Of a stretch of DNA of 64,000 bases, positions 1-11,950 are shown in pieces (positions within the stretch are counted from its first letter, which is position 1; each line of letters begins with the position of its first letter). A program made the position numbers and the translations under genes. Source of the DNA: Dryas octopetala (lineage: Eukaryota; Streptophyta; Magnoliopsida; Rosales; Rosaceae); contig OY992835.1 in assembly GCA_963921425.1 (NCBI GenBank), forward strand, positions 21,390,001 to 21,454,000. The letters are read 5' to 3'. The notes beneath the pieces are model-generated. The model did no database searches. It was not told the DNA's origin and saw only the letters and a program-made list of their open reading frames with translations.

Positions 1-227
1 TCTGTTGCTATTTCTATTACTAGAATCGTCACCCCAAAATCTGAACCACCACCTAACAACCCAGTTTTATGATGAACTCAACATGCTTAGTGACAAAATC
101 ATGATACTAAAGCATTATGGCATAGATTCTAGAAATTTAGTTGAGCTGATAATCCCATATCGTATGGATTTCCTTTGTTATGAACCCAATCATGCATATT
201 AAAATTTTTAGAGTTTGATTTTTGCAG

Positions 228-663
228 GGAAGTTCAAGCCTGTGATTAAGAAAGCAATGGTGGAACTTGAAGGTAACACTTCTCTGAACCTTTCATGACC
301 TAATTGCCTCTAACATAAATTGAAGTAGCATAGCCAGCACTCTGCACTACTTGGCACTTACTTCTTTCTTTCCTGGTTGAATATCAGGTGCACCATTCAA
401 AAAATTTGCGTCTTTGCGGGATGACTGGGCTCTTAAGAATCGTTATGTCAGTCCAGGTTTGTTACAACCCTTATTTGGCCATTCCAGTATGGAAAATAGC
501 ATGGATTGTGCCTTGCCTTAGACATGGAGTTTGATAGAATATAGATGCAGGGTTTTTGAATTTACTCTATTTTCACTTTTGATCAGGTCCAGTTCAATTT
601 GTTGGCCCAACAGCAAATGCTATCAGCAATACTCTAATGCTGGAACTTGGAGCACAAGCATAG
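228..663 (+). CDS. Pyrophosphate--fructose 6-phosphate 1-phosphotransferase, probably beta subunit (3' end only)
   Basis: The last three coding exons of a gene that starts before the window: 228-272, 388-456 and 587-663 (stop TAG 661-663), with GT-AG borders and matching phases. They encode pieces such as GKFKPVIKKAMVELEG, APFKKFASLRDDWALKNRY and a tail ending LMLELGAQA. I recognise this as the C-terminus of plant PFP, the cytosolic enzyme that reversibly phosphorylates fructose 6-phosphate with pyrophosphate in glycolysis. The ending fits the catalytic beta subunit better than the regulatory alpha subunit, but this rests on memory. In Arabidopsis a PFP-beta gene also lies near an OSCA1 gene, which agrees with this window. 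The sequence before 228 is intron. Confidence 0.75.
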
Positions 664-1321
664 GAAGAAGGAACATCAATGAGTCCTAGTCAGTATTCAG
701 TTCTATCATATTCCAATAACAGCTTCAGTCAAGTTGTACATTTGGCCCATGCGGCAGATTGGAAGACTCAATTAACCAAAACTTCCAATTTTCCTTGGCT
801 ATCGATTGAAGAATAAGAACCCATTTGAGTTATAATTGTTGAATAGGTTTCTTTTCCTTATCCTTGTTATATCTATAGCTTTTACCTATTTTGTTGCATC
901 AAAGGACCAGTAGTTCATTTTGTAGTCATCATTAGTGTGAAGGGTAATAAAGTTGGCTCTTCATTGCATTTGCAATTTCAGGCACAAAATGATAACCATG
1001 ATGGTAAATGGAGCATTGCCACTCTCAATAATGATGTTAATTTGTTCCACAGAGATGGGCTTTAACGGACATTCAGCATCTAACTTGCAAACTTTTTAAT
1101 CTTTAGAAAGTAGACACTATCAAAATGGTCAAATGTTTATGGAAAAATTCGATAATATAGTCACCGCATATTATACGACCGCGTCTTTTATTATAATGTT
1201 GATTTTTCATCTTCACACCTTGGTTGTTCTGTAGATGACGTGGCATGGACTGCAATCAAATGAGGCCCACAAGTCTAAATTTGTGGGTCTAACGCTTTGG
1301 GCTTGACCTTACACAAAGTAG
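664..1321. other. Intergenic: 3' UTR of the PFP gene, then spacer
   Basis: Downstream of the PFP stop. The first few hundred bases are probably 3' UTR. No open reading frame or RNA gene stands out. Confidence 0.5.
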
Positions 1322-1500
1322 AAATTATTTTGTGTGTCCGTAACACTACGTGGTATTATAATACGTGGATGATAATTAATTTCTAAAACCTTAAAATCTA
1401 GAAAAAAAACTTTTAAAATCGTCCACGTGATATAATTTGAGTAAATTGGTAACACCACGTCATTATACCACGTGGTGTTACAATCACATACAATGTCTTT
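1322..1500. mobile_element. MITE-like element, copy 1
   Basis: About 180 bp, AT-rich, with imperfect terminal inverted repeats. The left end reads GTAACACTACGTGGTATTAT and the reverse complement of the right end reads GTAACACCACGTGGTATAAT. It is a direct, slightly shorter relative of the element at 1561-1768: both share the middle segment with TAATTTGAGT near the right side. It has no coding capacity. Exact ends and target duplication are not resolved. Confidence 0.6.
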
Positions 1501-1582
1501 GCCTTGGTTTTTATTTTTAGTCCGGTTTTCAGCTTTTAGGTTTGGATGTGCTTTGTGTAGGAAAAATTATTGTGTGTGACCA
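1501..1582. repeat. Left arm of an inverted duplication
   Basis: This 82-bp stretch is repeated in reverse complement at 1745-1826, the presumed 5' UTR or promoter of the following RRM gene. Shared blocks include GGTTTGGATGTG, TTTGTGTAG and GGTTTTTATTTTT. The arms flank the MITE-like copy at 1561-1768 and run into its terminal repeats. Confidence 0.7.
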
Positions 1583-1768
1583 TAACACTATGTGGTATAA
1601 TGACGTGGTGTTACCAATCTATTCAAATTATAAAACGTGTATAATAATTAATTTTTAAAATCTTAAAATTTAGAAAAAAATCTTTAAAATCGTCACATAT
1701 TATAATTTGAGTGAATTAATAACATCATATTGCGTGATATTGTGGTCGGTCACGTACAATCATTTTTC
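1561..1768. mobile_element. MITE-like element, copy 2
   Basis: About 208 bp. The left end GAAAAATTATTGTGTGTGAC matches the reverse complement of the right end, GAAAAATGATTGTACGTGAC. It is the fuller relative of the copy at 1322-1500 and has no coding capacity. It lies just upstream of the RRM gene and inside a larger inverted duplication. Confidence 0.6.
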
Positions 1769-1826
1769 TACACAAACCACATCCAAACCCAGAAGCTGAA
1801 ATCCGCGCAAAAAATAAAAACCGAGG
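1745..1826. repeat. Right arm of an inverted duplication, overlapping the RRM gene 5' region
   Basis: Reverse-complement partner of 1501-1582. It ends about 36 bp before the start codon at 1862, so it probably forms part of the leader or core promoter. It is followed by a short GAGGCA tandem repeat at about 1823-1844. Confidence 0.65.
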
Positions 1827-1861
1827 CAGAGGCAGAGGCAGAGGCTAGCGACTAACGAGAA

Positions 1862-2709
1862 ATGAGGAACAACACTTTGTTGACGTTCCTTGCTAGAAGA
1901 GCATCGACAACGACAACAATCCAAAACTCAAGTTTAAGTTGGCGATGCTACTGTTCACCACCGTCTTCCTCCTCTCCTCCCCCAAACAATAAACTCTTCG
2001 TTGGAGGTCGCTCAAGTCTCATAGTCGTTGAAAGCTTTGTAATTTTCTCTTTTGGATGTGTTTCTGTGGTGATATGGGTTTTGGGTCTTGTAGGTTTGTC
2101 ATGGTCATTGGACGAGAAGTCCTTGCAAGACGCTTTCTCTTCCTTCGGGGAGGTCACTGAAGGTAAAGTCTCTTACTTTATCAACCTAACTTGGTCTCCC
2201 AATCTGCATATGATTCATTAGTCATCTATGTATTCGACAAAAAGCCTAACTGATCACAGACTGTTATTCTTTACTGAGTTAGAACTTATACATAGTCTGA
2301 CTCAAACTGATCACATGTTTCACATTGTAATACCAAGTTGAATTGCTTATACATTAAATGGTAAAATCAACTATATAATCTTAGTCATGTGCACGTTTTG
2401 TATTGTAGTGAAGATATTGTATGACAAAGACTCCGGCAGGTCTAGAGGCTTTGGATTTGTTAATTTCTCTAAGGAAGATGATGCCATGTGTGCAAAAGAT
2501 GCCATGGATGGAAAGGTGAGGCAGAAATAGTAATTGTCATGTACTAAAGTTTATTGTTTAAAAACATCTTCTGATAGATGTAGTTCTGCTCGCAGGCATT
2601 GTTGGGTCGGCCATTGAGGATTAGTTTTGCTCTCGAAAGAGTTCGGGGCGGACCTGTTGTGGTTCCTCGCCTTCCAAACATTGGAGGTCCTGCGAGTCGC
2701 TATAAGTGA
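1862..2709 (+). CDS. Small organelle-type RRM RNA-binding protein
   Basis: Four exons: 1862-2006, 2094-2162, 2409-2515 and 2596-2709, giving 144 residues. Residues 1-42 are rich in Ser, Thr and Arg (MRNNTLLTFLARRASTTTT), which looks like a mitochondrial or plastid targeting peptide. A single RRM follows, with RNP2-like KLFVGGLSW and RNP1 RGFGFVNF; the tail is short and lacks the long glycine-rich stretch of GR-RBPs. Known members of this group bind organelle RNA, and some act in C-to-U editing; that role is only inferred here. The unspliced frame reads through intron 1, but removing 2007-2093 restores a perfect RRM. A 3' UTR intron from about 2720 to 3296 is possible. Confidence 0.85.
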
Positions 2710-4138
2710 ACTCCTATATGGTAATTTATGCTACATGTTAATGGTGAAGACTAATGATGTTTTAGAATGTTGAATATTGATTGGTGAATTATTTGATTCT
2801 GTTAAGAGGAACTCAGTCATCTTATAAATTTTTAGCAGCACTATGAGTTAAACTTGCAGTTGCAATGTTTTGTTCAAATCTTAATGTCAGGTAGCTCAGA
2901 TCAGTGTTTCTCCTGCTACATAAGTGTTTAGAAACTATAACAATTAGAATGGTGGTCAGTAAATTGGAATTAAGGTTTTCCTTGAGCATCCATCTCTCAG
3001 TGCTTGCAACTTTGCTCACATACTCAGTTGTGCACATGCCACACAAAAACAGGCCCCTTATAGACTGTCTTCTCTACCTCCCATTCATTGCTTAACAATT
3101 GTAACTTAAATACACATTTAAGCACACACAAACACACATATGCACACACAAACACACTTGCACAAACCCCCTACCCCTCTCCTGCTGAGACAATTCCACA
3201 ACATTGTTTTCTTTGTCATGATCATAATTACTTCCATTGCTGACTTAAAAAAAAAAAAATTAAAAAGTTCCTTATGTCTGATTTTCCTGTTTACAGGTGA
3301 ATGACACCATCACAACAAGTGGAGTAGAGTTTTTAGTCATTCTTGATGCTTGTCTTGTCAAAGTTCAATTCTTACCTAGTTGGGTTAATTCACGCCAAGT
3401 ATCGAATGAACTGGGCCATTTATTTCAGACTTTTAAGCCTCTCTCGTGGATTATAAGAAAAGAATATATTCAGATTTATCTCTTGGTTTCAAGTGTTCTT
3501 TTTGGGAATCTATGAAACTCATTATGTGTAAGGGAGCAGGGCATTAAGCCATTCTCCTGACTGAGAAAATTAGTGTTTGTGATAGTTATTTCCGTTCTAC
3601 AGATTGCTTGAATTCTTGTGGATTCACAACCTATTTGATCATATATATAAGTTCTTTCTTTTTCGTTTGAATGCATGAGTTCAAACTAAACTTATATTTG
3701 TTACTTTAGAAGGATTCGAATTTTTGACTTATCGTACTTAACATAATTTCTTGCCACTTGGTTTTACTCCGAAAGGCTTAAACTTAATTCACCCTTACAT
3801 TGTTTCTCTACAAGTGTATAATACAATACAACATGGCCTTAGGGGCTTCACATGAAACATTCTTTGACGGGTGCACTGCAGTACGGTGCGTCTCATTTCT
3901 TCTCTACTCGTCTCCTGCTGCCTATAATACGACACGCCGTCCAATGATTCATGTGACAAAACGACGTGGTGTAGATGGGACAATGCAACAGCGCCGATAT
4001 ATAATGAGATAGAGCATAGAAGCTTTTATATGTAGCTCCCAAACTCTCTAGTCTTACAAAGCAATTAAGGAATCCCAACAAGACTGAACACCACCACTGC
4101 CTCTGAACCTCTTTCCCTTCCCTCTCAACGATTTCACC
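2710..4138. other. RRM gene 3' region and PUX5 promoter
   Basis: It contains a CA-rich low-complexity tract at about 3113-3165 and an A-run at about 3247-3259. An acceptor-like site before 3297 could end an intron in the RRM 3' UTR. The short frames here resemble nothing I know. About 3,700-4,138 should hold the promoter and leader of PUX5. Confidence 0.5.
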
Positions 4139-6767
4139 ATGGAAGCCGAAGCTCAAGAAACCCTGAATCCCCAAAGCGAAGCCCTAATCAACTCCTTCTG
4201 CGAGATCACCTCCGCCTCCAACCAAGAAGCCCAATTCTTCCTCGAAAGCCACAATTGGGACCTCGACGCTGCCGTTTCAACATTCTTGGACAACAACGCG
4301 AGCGCAGCCGCCGCCACCAACACCGCCGCGCACCCAATCCCCGTCTCCCACTCGCTCTCACCCTCGCCCTCACACTCGCCTAACTACTCTCCCTCGCAGT
4401 CGCCCCCGCGCTCTCGCTCGCCGTCGCCGACTCCGTCCCGCGCTCCCTACCAGCTCCGATCGAAGCGCGCCGCCGCGTCTGGGTCCCACAACAACCCCGA
4501 TAGCAGCAAGCAGCCTGCCGGTCGTCCACGTGGCGGCATACGCACGCTTTCTGATCTGAATCAGCCGGCCAAGGGTGGGTCCGACAGTGACTCCGATGAG
4601 CCCCAAGAGTACTACACTGGTGGTGAGAAAAGGTACCGTCTTTTTGAGTTTCTTGTTTGGTTCCCGAGAATTAGGAGGCAAGATGATTTGTTGCTCTATA
4701 ACCCTATGTTTGGGGACCCAGAAAATAGGACAAAATAATGAACAATGTGAAATGTAGAATCTAATGCTTTGTGTTGTTTTACTTTACCATATCAACTCAC
4801 TCCACTGAGAAGAAAAAGGCAAAGAATTCGTCTGAACTAGGTTGAATAACATTACCATAACGTAGTTTACACCCACTCTTCTTTGTATCCCATGAAAGCC
4901 CACTTCTGCACTGACTTGCTGGTGTGAATGTTCTATACGCAATCCCACCCTTCTTGCAAAAGTTAGTACATTTAGCAAAGTATGTAATTCTCAGCCTGAA
5001 GAACGTTGTAGAAAAATTACCCAATTGTAGGAAGCCTTAACAAGAATCAAATTTTTGTGGCTGAGGAGTCGAATTCTGGGTACTAGTCTTAAAATGTATT
5101 CCAATCATTGCCAAGTTAGTTGTTATTGACCTGAAGTTTTTCTGTGAGCTATCTTTGGCATTTCATTTTGTGCAGATATAAACCCTGTACCACGGTTTAT
5201 AATTTGTAATTGTTATTAATTTGTTTTAGTTAAATGTATTTATTTGATAGTCTTAACATGTTCTATTGTTGTTTCCAGTGGAATGCTTGTCCAAGATCCT
5301 ACCAAAGGCAGTGATGTGGATTCAATTTTCAGTCAAGCTAGACAGTTGGCAGCTGCACAAGGACCTATGGATCACCATCAACCTTCTTCAAGCTCAAAAA
5401 GTTTTACTGGAACAGCTAGACTACTTTCAGGTGAGACTGTTCCAACTGCTGCACCTCAGCCGCCTGAAGTTGTCACTCACACCATTACTTTCTGGAGGAA
5501 TGGGTTTTCTATAGATGATGGTCCGTTGCGGAGGCTTGAAGATCCTGAAAATGCACCGTTCTTGGAAGTAAGTTTTAATGAAGCTTTTTCACAGTGGCTT
5601 GAATTACTCTCAAACTTTATAATTCTTTCTGTATAAAATTTGTTTTGGTATTTTGTTCAAGTCTACCAGCTTCTGTTTCTAGTCCGTTCATCTCAACTTG
5701 CTTCAAAGGTGAAACGTTATTGCTTGGGATCTGGATTCTCTGCTTAGTCAATTAGTGCTTGACTCTTTGTTTCTAGTTGTCACATTGTCAACACATGTAA
5801 TGGCTCCTGGAAATTCATGCAATAAACTAGAAAGAAAAAAATGTCTGAAAACAACCATCGCATTTTTTTATAAAATCCTTATATTTATCTTTCTGAATGA
5901 GACAACCAGAGATAAAAACAGATCCATATCTCTTATGGATTAGTAGAACAACATCTTTTAAATATACTCCCACATAGTTTGCTCTCATTGTTTTCATAAG
6001 TATGTTGGGGCATAGCACATTGGTAGCCAGAATAGAGGAGTTTCCAAATGCACCGGATAGCACAACACCCCCCCACCTTTTTCTTCAAAAAAAAAAAAGG
6101 GCCATGTTGGTCAGTTTATTAATTGTCATGTGTTTTCTTTGGTTTGATCTTTCTTCTGACAGCAATGCAATGTTATTGTGAATGCAGAGCATCAAGAAGT
6201 CTGAGTGTCCAAAAGAGCTTGAACCAGCTGATAGGAGGACTGCTGTTCATGTTAATCTTATGAGACGGGAGGAAGACTATCCTGTTTGTTTTTAGCTCTC
6301 TCCTATTCTCCTGTATGTATGCTATTCATCTGCATCTGGTTCATTCTTTCTGATTCATTCTTGCATACTTGCAGGAACCAGTGAGGCAGCGCACTGCTTT
6401 TCAGGGTGTTGGAAGAACTTTAGGTGGCAGCACTTTTACCTCTGAGTCAACTGCTGCTGCTCCTCCCACTACAGCTGGTCCTCCCCTTACAGGTGCTCCA
6501 GCGCCATTAATGCGCTTAACTGTGGATCAGTCATTACCGTCAACCTCTATCCAGCTAAGGTTGGCAGATGGCACACGTATGGTGTCTCGCTTCAACTACC
6601 ACCATACAATCAGAGACATCCATGCTTTTATTGATGCATCAAGACCTGATGGAGCAAGAAGTTACCGACTGCAGACGATGGGGTTCCCTCCCAAACAGCT
6701 CAGTGATCTAGACCAGACAATAGAGCAGGCTGGTGTAGCCAATTCCGTTGTTATCCAAAAACTCTAG
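4139..6767 (+). CDS. PUX5: Plant UBX domain-containing protein, PUX5 type (UBA-SEP-UBX, p47-like)
   Basis: Four exons: 4139-4632, 5279-5567, 6188-6283 and 6375-6767, giving 423 residues; Arabidopsis PUX5 has about 421. Domains in order: UBA at about 14-54 ([20 protein letters not shown]), a Ser/Pro/Arg-rich linker at about 65-110, SEP at about 231-296 ([19 protein letters not shown]), and UBX at about 345-423 with the GFPPKQL loop expected to contact CDC48. Family role: a cytosolic and nuclear adaptor that links ubiquitinated cargo to the AAA ATPase CDC48/p97. The first exon is GC-rich compared with the rest. The protein retrieved without splicing would stop in intron 1, so the spliced model is preferred. 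Confidence 0.93.
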
Positions 6768-8367
6768 GAGGTTGCACGCATGCTTTATCAATCCCCAAGC
6801 CAGATTTAAGTACATCTATCCAAAACAAAGTTCTGTTTTTCTTTTATGAATTTCTGTCATAGATAAGAAAGTTGAAATGATTCATGAAGCCATTCAACAA
6901 CCAATTTATGCTTTTTGATGCAAGAGATTATCAGTTTGCAAAGCATTGGAAGTGCAGTTTGATAAGTACATTGTGGACGATTGGAAATTATCAATCATTC
7001 GGTGGCTTATGAGAGTATTCATTTTATTATTGTTATTATTTCTAATATAGTCCAAATGAGATGCTTTTCATTTTAACACTGTTTTTGCCATTAAGCCGGT
7101 GGCTAAATTTTAACCCCCATTCCGGAAAAAAAATTGTGTTTTCCTTTGTATTCAACTTTGAAAAGATTTTCATGGCCAAAAAAAACTTTGAAAAGATTTG
7201 CTTCCCCTCCCCTTTCGAGGTTTCAACTAATTTTTATAATTTGTCCAACATATAGGTTCTGAAGAACTTGTATACATTCACTCTTAATTTATTGGTTTTT
7301 GGTTAAGGTATGCCATATCGTAATATTCAACTTGTAGTGGGATGAAATGCAAGAATAAAAGAAAGACTAGAGATGGACGAGAGGGATGTTTGGACTTTGG
7401 ACTGTCCCACTAACCCTCCCACAGCTCCCCGTTTAAACCTACTTTTTTCTATTATTAAGTTAACATGAGCAGGAGTTAATTACGCTTGAAATAAACGAGA
7501 CTAAGAGAGAGAGACATTAATGGTTGGATGGATGGGAGACAGATAGAGTACCATCAATGACTGAAGTGGACGGTTTGACATTTGATTTGCCATCAATCAC
7601 CTACACCAGCAGCAGAACAGGGCCAATAGGCCTTGGCTGTTTAGCATGAGTTTAATTTTTTTCTTAATTTAATTGTTAATATTAGTTTTGATCCTCACCA
7701 TAAAACCATATTAATCAGCTAACCACCTTTTTCTCTCTTTCTTTTTCTCCCTCCCTCTTCCCACTGAGGACTGGAGGAAGTTTGCAGCTGAAGTGGCATG
7801 TGTATATATATATATGTATAGAGTACAATAAACGAGAAGATTATGATAAGAAATTTTGTTTCATCGGGAAGGAAAGGTTCTCAGTAGATGAGGATTCGTT
7901 GGTGCAGAGGACACGTTAACTCCGCGTGCACCCCTCCCACCTCTGCGCAATATCTTAATTCAACTCTTAACTCTATCTGTCTGTGTCTCTCCCTATGCAG
8001 TATTCTACACCAGTCTACGTATATATATATGTAATTGTGGAATCCTAGAGTCTAGAGAGAGAGAGAGAGAGATAGGGTACTGTTTATGTAGAGGAAGAAA
8101 AAGTAAACTAGGCATATATTTCCGAGGGATATGTAAATCTAACTTTTACAGATTTATAGCAGTCAAGAAGGAAAAGAATTAAAGAAACAGCTAGCTACCC
8201 TGCCATGATCATGTTTCTGACTGCAGGCTAAACCAGTGGAACTGTTACTGTGCAGTGTGCACCCTTTGGCTTATTCTTTCTGTGTATAAAGGTTCTACCA
8301 ATTGCAGGCCAAACTCAGAGTTAGCTAGAGATGCAGGGTTAAGCAGCTGGCCTTCTTGTGTGTGTGT

Positions 8368-8402
<35 letters not shown>
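6768..8402. other. Intergenic: PUX5 3' UTR and KNOX promoter/leader
   Basis: About 1.6 kb without a supported gene. It has a short TA run at about 7803-7814 and a GA run at about 8055-8072. The last part is the leader of the KNOX gene. I see no conserved motif I could name with confidence. Confidence 0.5.
8369..8402 (+). repeat. (GA)n microsatellite abutting the KNOX start codon
   Basis: About 17 uninterrupted AG units run directly into the ATG at 8403. The tract would be in the 5' UTR. GA/CT tracts are common in plant leaders and are bound by BASIC PENTACYSTEINE factors, which are known KNOX regulators; a role here is inferred. Confidence 0.9.
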
Positions 8403-8406
<4 letters not shown>

Positions 8407-10413
8407 AGGGAGGGACTAATTGTAATAGTAATAGTGGTACTAGTTACAATGGTCTAATAGGGTTTGAGGGCAACAGTAGCAACAATATTAATATTAATAT
8501 TCCTTCTAATTATAACCAGCTGGAGGATGAAATTAGGGTCTCTGCTCATGCCATGAACATGATCAATGTTATGCCCCAAGAGCAAGATTGTGGGTCTAGC
8601 AGCACCAACCAAACTCATCATCATCATGATCAACACCAGCAGATGATCAAAGCTAAGATTCTGGCTCATCCTCTCTTCCCTCGCCTCTTGGCTGCCTATG
8701 TCAATTGTCAAAAGGTACTGATCGATCACTACGTACTGAGATCATAATAGACTACATTTTTTTTTTCTTTCTAATTTTTCATTTATTTGGTGGTAGGTTT
8801 TACTTACCAGTACTCTCTAGCTAGCTGCATGCCCTTGCTATCTGATATATGTTTAAAAAACTAAATTCATAATGATTTTGTTATATAATTTATTAGGTTG
8901 GGGCACCTCCTGAAGTGGTTGGTAGGTTAGAGCAGGCCTCCTCTTCGTTATGTGCCATGAGGATGATGAGGGTTAATGTTGCAAGCAGCATAGAAGAAGG
9001 AGCAGCAGGAGGAGGAGATGATGATGGAGACCCTGCGCTGGACCAGTTCATGGAGGCCTATTGCGAGATGCTCATTAAGTACCACCAAGAGCTCACAAAA
9101 CCCATCAAAGAAGCCATGCTTTTCCTCTCCACAATCCACTCCCAGCTCCATGCTCTAACCACACCTAACAACTCATCCTCACATCAGTCTGGTGATCATG
9201 ATGACCCTCCTAATTAATTAAGCACCAACACCCCTCGAATTAAGACTTAATTTAGACCCCTATTTATAAGACTACAGATCCCAATTAAGGATAAATCTAG
9301 ATACATAAGAATATCCACAGAACTAGCTAGCAACATACGCAAACACTACTAAACAACCTAGCTTAACACACACACACACACACGTATATATATATATGTC
9401 AAAAGCTCAATTAATGCTAGGTACATGCATGTCTACCTAATAGAGATCGAGACATTTCTTGAAAAATCAAGTTTTCACCATGTTGTGTATGATGGATTGG
9501 TGTTCATCCAAAATCATCTGCATGTACATGGTCATTTTTAATTTGTATGGCAAGTATATGTATATATACGAGGTCACTTCTCAGTCAATCAGACCAGTTT
9601 TTAAGAATTTTAATGGTTCATGGAGTTGACTACATTCCTAGGTAGCTAGGTTACATTATTTGACAACTAATTTTTGTGCTTGTGTGACCATATGCTTTAC
9701 CATGACACTTAATTTTCAGTTTTCACATTAGAGAATCATATCATGAAACTGAAACTCAAGTCTTTTCCCGTCTAAATGCTACTAATGTTCATTGATAATA
9801 ATTTATGGTGTCTAAGTTGCAATCTTTATTTTATTTTATTTTATTTCCAGCTAGTAAAGGTGATTGTGTTGGTGGGAGTGAGTGTTCAGAATCAGAAGAT
9901 GTTGATGTGAATGCGAGTTACATAGACCCTGAAGCTGAAGATGGGGAATTGAAAGTTGAGCTTCTGCGCAAGTACAGTGGATATCTAGGCAGTCTCAAGC
10001 AGAAGTTTCTGAAAACGAAGAAGAATGGAAAGTTGCCTGAGGAAGCCCGACGTCAGTTGCTTCAATGGTGGACTGCACATTACAAGTGGCCCTATCCATC
10101 GGTATCGATATATATATATATATAATTGTTGGTTAGTTGAAATGGTACAAATAATAGTAGTACTCACATATATATTATATATGTATACTCTCTATGCATG
10201 CAGGAGGCTGAGAAGGTAGTTCTTGCAGAATCTACAGGTCTGGATCTGAAACAGATAAATAACTGGTTCATCAACCAAAGGAAACGCCATTGGAAGCCTT
10301 CAGAGGATCATATGCAATTTGATTTCATGGATGCTGCAACTACTCATCATCCTCGTACCCATCACTATACGGACAATAATGTCATGATCTGGAATCCTTT
10401 TCCCTTGGATTAA
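8403..10413 (+). CDS. STM: Class I KNOX homeobox transcription factor, SHOOT MERISTEMLESS-like
   Basis: Four exons: 8403-8714, 8897-9191, 9851-10101 and 10204-10413, giving 355 residues. Order: Asn/His-rich N-terminus, KNOX1 at about 81-122 ([20 protein letters not shown]), an acidic/Gly linker, KNOX2 at about 148-190 ([19 protein letters not shown]), ELK at about 235-256, and a TALE homeodomain at about 257-320 with the PYP insertion and [10 protein letters not shown]. The tail WNPFPLD and the [17 protein letters not shown] segment match STM rather than the KNAT2/6 or BP types. Family role: a nuclear factor that keeps shoot meristem cells undifferentiated. Start chosen at the ATG after the GA repeat; an upstream in-frame GTG would only add translated repeat. 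The N-terminus differs from Arabidopsis STM, so it could be a second STM-like paralogue. Confidence 0.92.
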
Positions 10414-11774
10414 TGCACATCCACTCTCCTTTGACAGCAAATATGCTAATTAATTAATTATCTCATATCACAGCTAGCTTCTATGTTAATCATGTTTACA
10501 TCAAACTTTTTGACATTTTGAGGCCGCTGTATATTAATCAATTTGATTAACTGCTGGTGCATGTGTGTTTCCCCGTTCTGCATTTCAATTAAGGTTATGA
10601 TCCTCACCAAGTTTTAAAGGTTATGATCCTCATCTGCATTGAGTTGGAGAAAACTCTTACATAAAAACATCTCTTCTCTTATCTTATATTTACTTTTTAT
10701 GTGATCTGATATTGTAATCAGAATATTATACAAGCTAGAAGAATTTTTCTTAGAGTTGGTCCCTAAATCTAATAAAATGTAGGTGTTTAGGGGCAAAATT
10801 ATGTAATTTTGGTCTGGTAAGCATTTGAGTGATAGCATGGCCGAGGCTCTTGTTCTTTTGCACAAGGCCACAACACAAACATAACAATAGTTTCCAACTG
10901 AAACGTGCTGTCTTCTATTTATCGAGCTTTATTTTACTGAGTCAAAATAGTACAAGCAAAAAGAGCCTAACTGGGCTTAGGCCCATGTATAACAATGTCA
11001 ATTTATAACTTGCCATAAACGGACTAAATGGGTTGGGTTGAGGTGAAAATTAAGGCCCGAGCTAAACCTCCGTGGGCGTAGTAGGCGTTTTGATGATGGT
11101 CATGTAGACGACATAACATATTCACTTATCATCGCGACATAACAGATTCACTTATCATCGCATCAATACTATACTTTCTTCTTAATAATGATGATCCCAA
11201 ATTAGTTGATTTACAACATTTAATAACTACGAATGATTTGGTGCAACATCTCAAGTTCCTCGTTTACTAATTAAGTATGTCAACATTTAGTTCTTATAGG
11301 AACAACCTCTCTTCTTCATCAATATTCCATCCTATTCCAAATAACTTGTCTTGAATTCTTGATGTTCTTTCAATTACGTACCTAGTAAAAAAAAAAAAAG
11401 AATTTTAACACATTTTCATGCATGCATGAAAGGTATAAATAGTGTTTTTCTTAATGAAAAATGGTATAGATAATATATAATTTTTTTAATGAAGAGGCGT
11501 ATAAATAAGTTACAAAAATGTTATTCACACTCTTAAATTTTCTTGTATTAGAGTGTAAGAGGTGAGAAGTACAGATAACACCCCCATAAATAATATATAG
11601 TAAGAAGAATAATAGAAGTAATAACAACTATTAAGCTTTTGTTTTTGGTAAGTGACTATCAACATGTGGCTTGCACAACATATGTCTCTAAGTCATTAAT
11701 GGTATCTTAATTACTTACACAACTCGTGAGTGTAATGAGAGTTAACAAATCACATTTCACCTTTACGTTAGAAG
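10414..11774. other. Intergenic: KNOX 3' UTR and AT-rich spacer
   Basis: No supported gene. It contains a short duplicated phrase near 11104-11163 (ACATAACA.ATTCACTTATCATCG twice) and an A-run at about 11387-11399. Confidence 0.5.
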
Positions 11775-11950
11775 AAATTATTTTGTATAACCGATAAATT
11801 GACACGTGTTATAACCGACCTATGTGTTAAAATATGGGTGAATTTTATTAATATTATACCCTACAAATATAAATATATCGTTCAACAATACTTTTACACG
11901 TTGAATTGATTACACCACATGACGGTATATCAGTTATACTCAATTATTTT
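11775..11950. mobile_element. MITE-like element with imperfect terminal inverted repeats
   Basis: The left end TTTTGTATAACCGATA and the reverse complement of the right end, TTGAGTATAACTGATATA, pair over roughly 40 bp with mismatches. The ends resemble those of the elements near 1322 and 1561. No coding capacity; limits are approximate. Confidence 0.45.

Noticed and set aside
3297-3515. 72-codon frame after the RRM gene
   Set aside because: No recognisable domain; it starts right after a splice-acceptor-like site and is more likely 3' UTR.
4370-4681. Minus-strand 103-codon frame opposite PUX5 exon 1
   Set aside because: Shadow of a GC-rich coding exon; Arg-rich and without family features.
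8358-8402. Upstream GTG start adding 15 residues of Glu-Arg repeats to the KNOX protein
   Set aside because: The extension is translated GA microsatellite; the ATG at 8403 gives a normal N-terminus.
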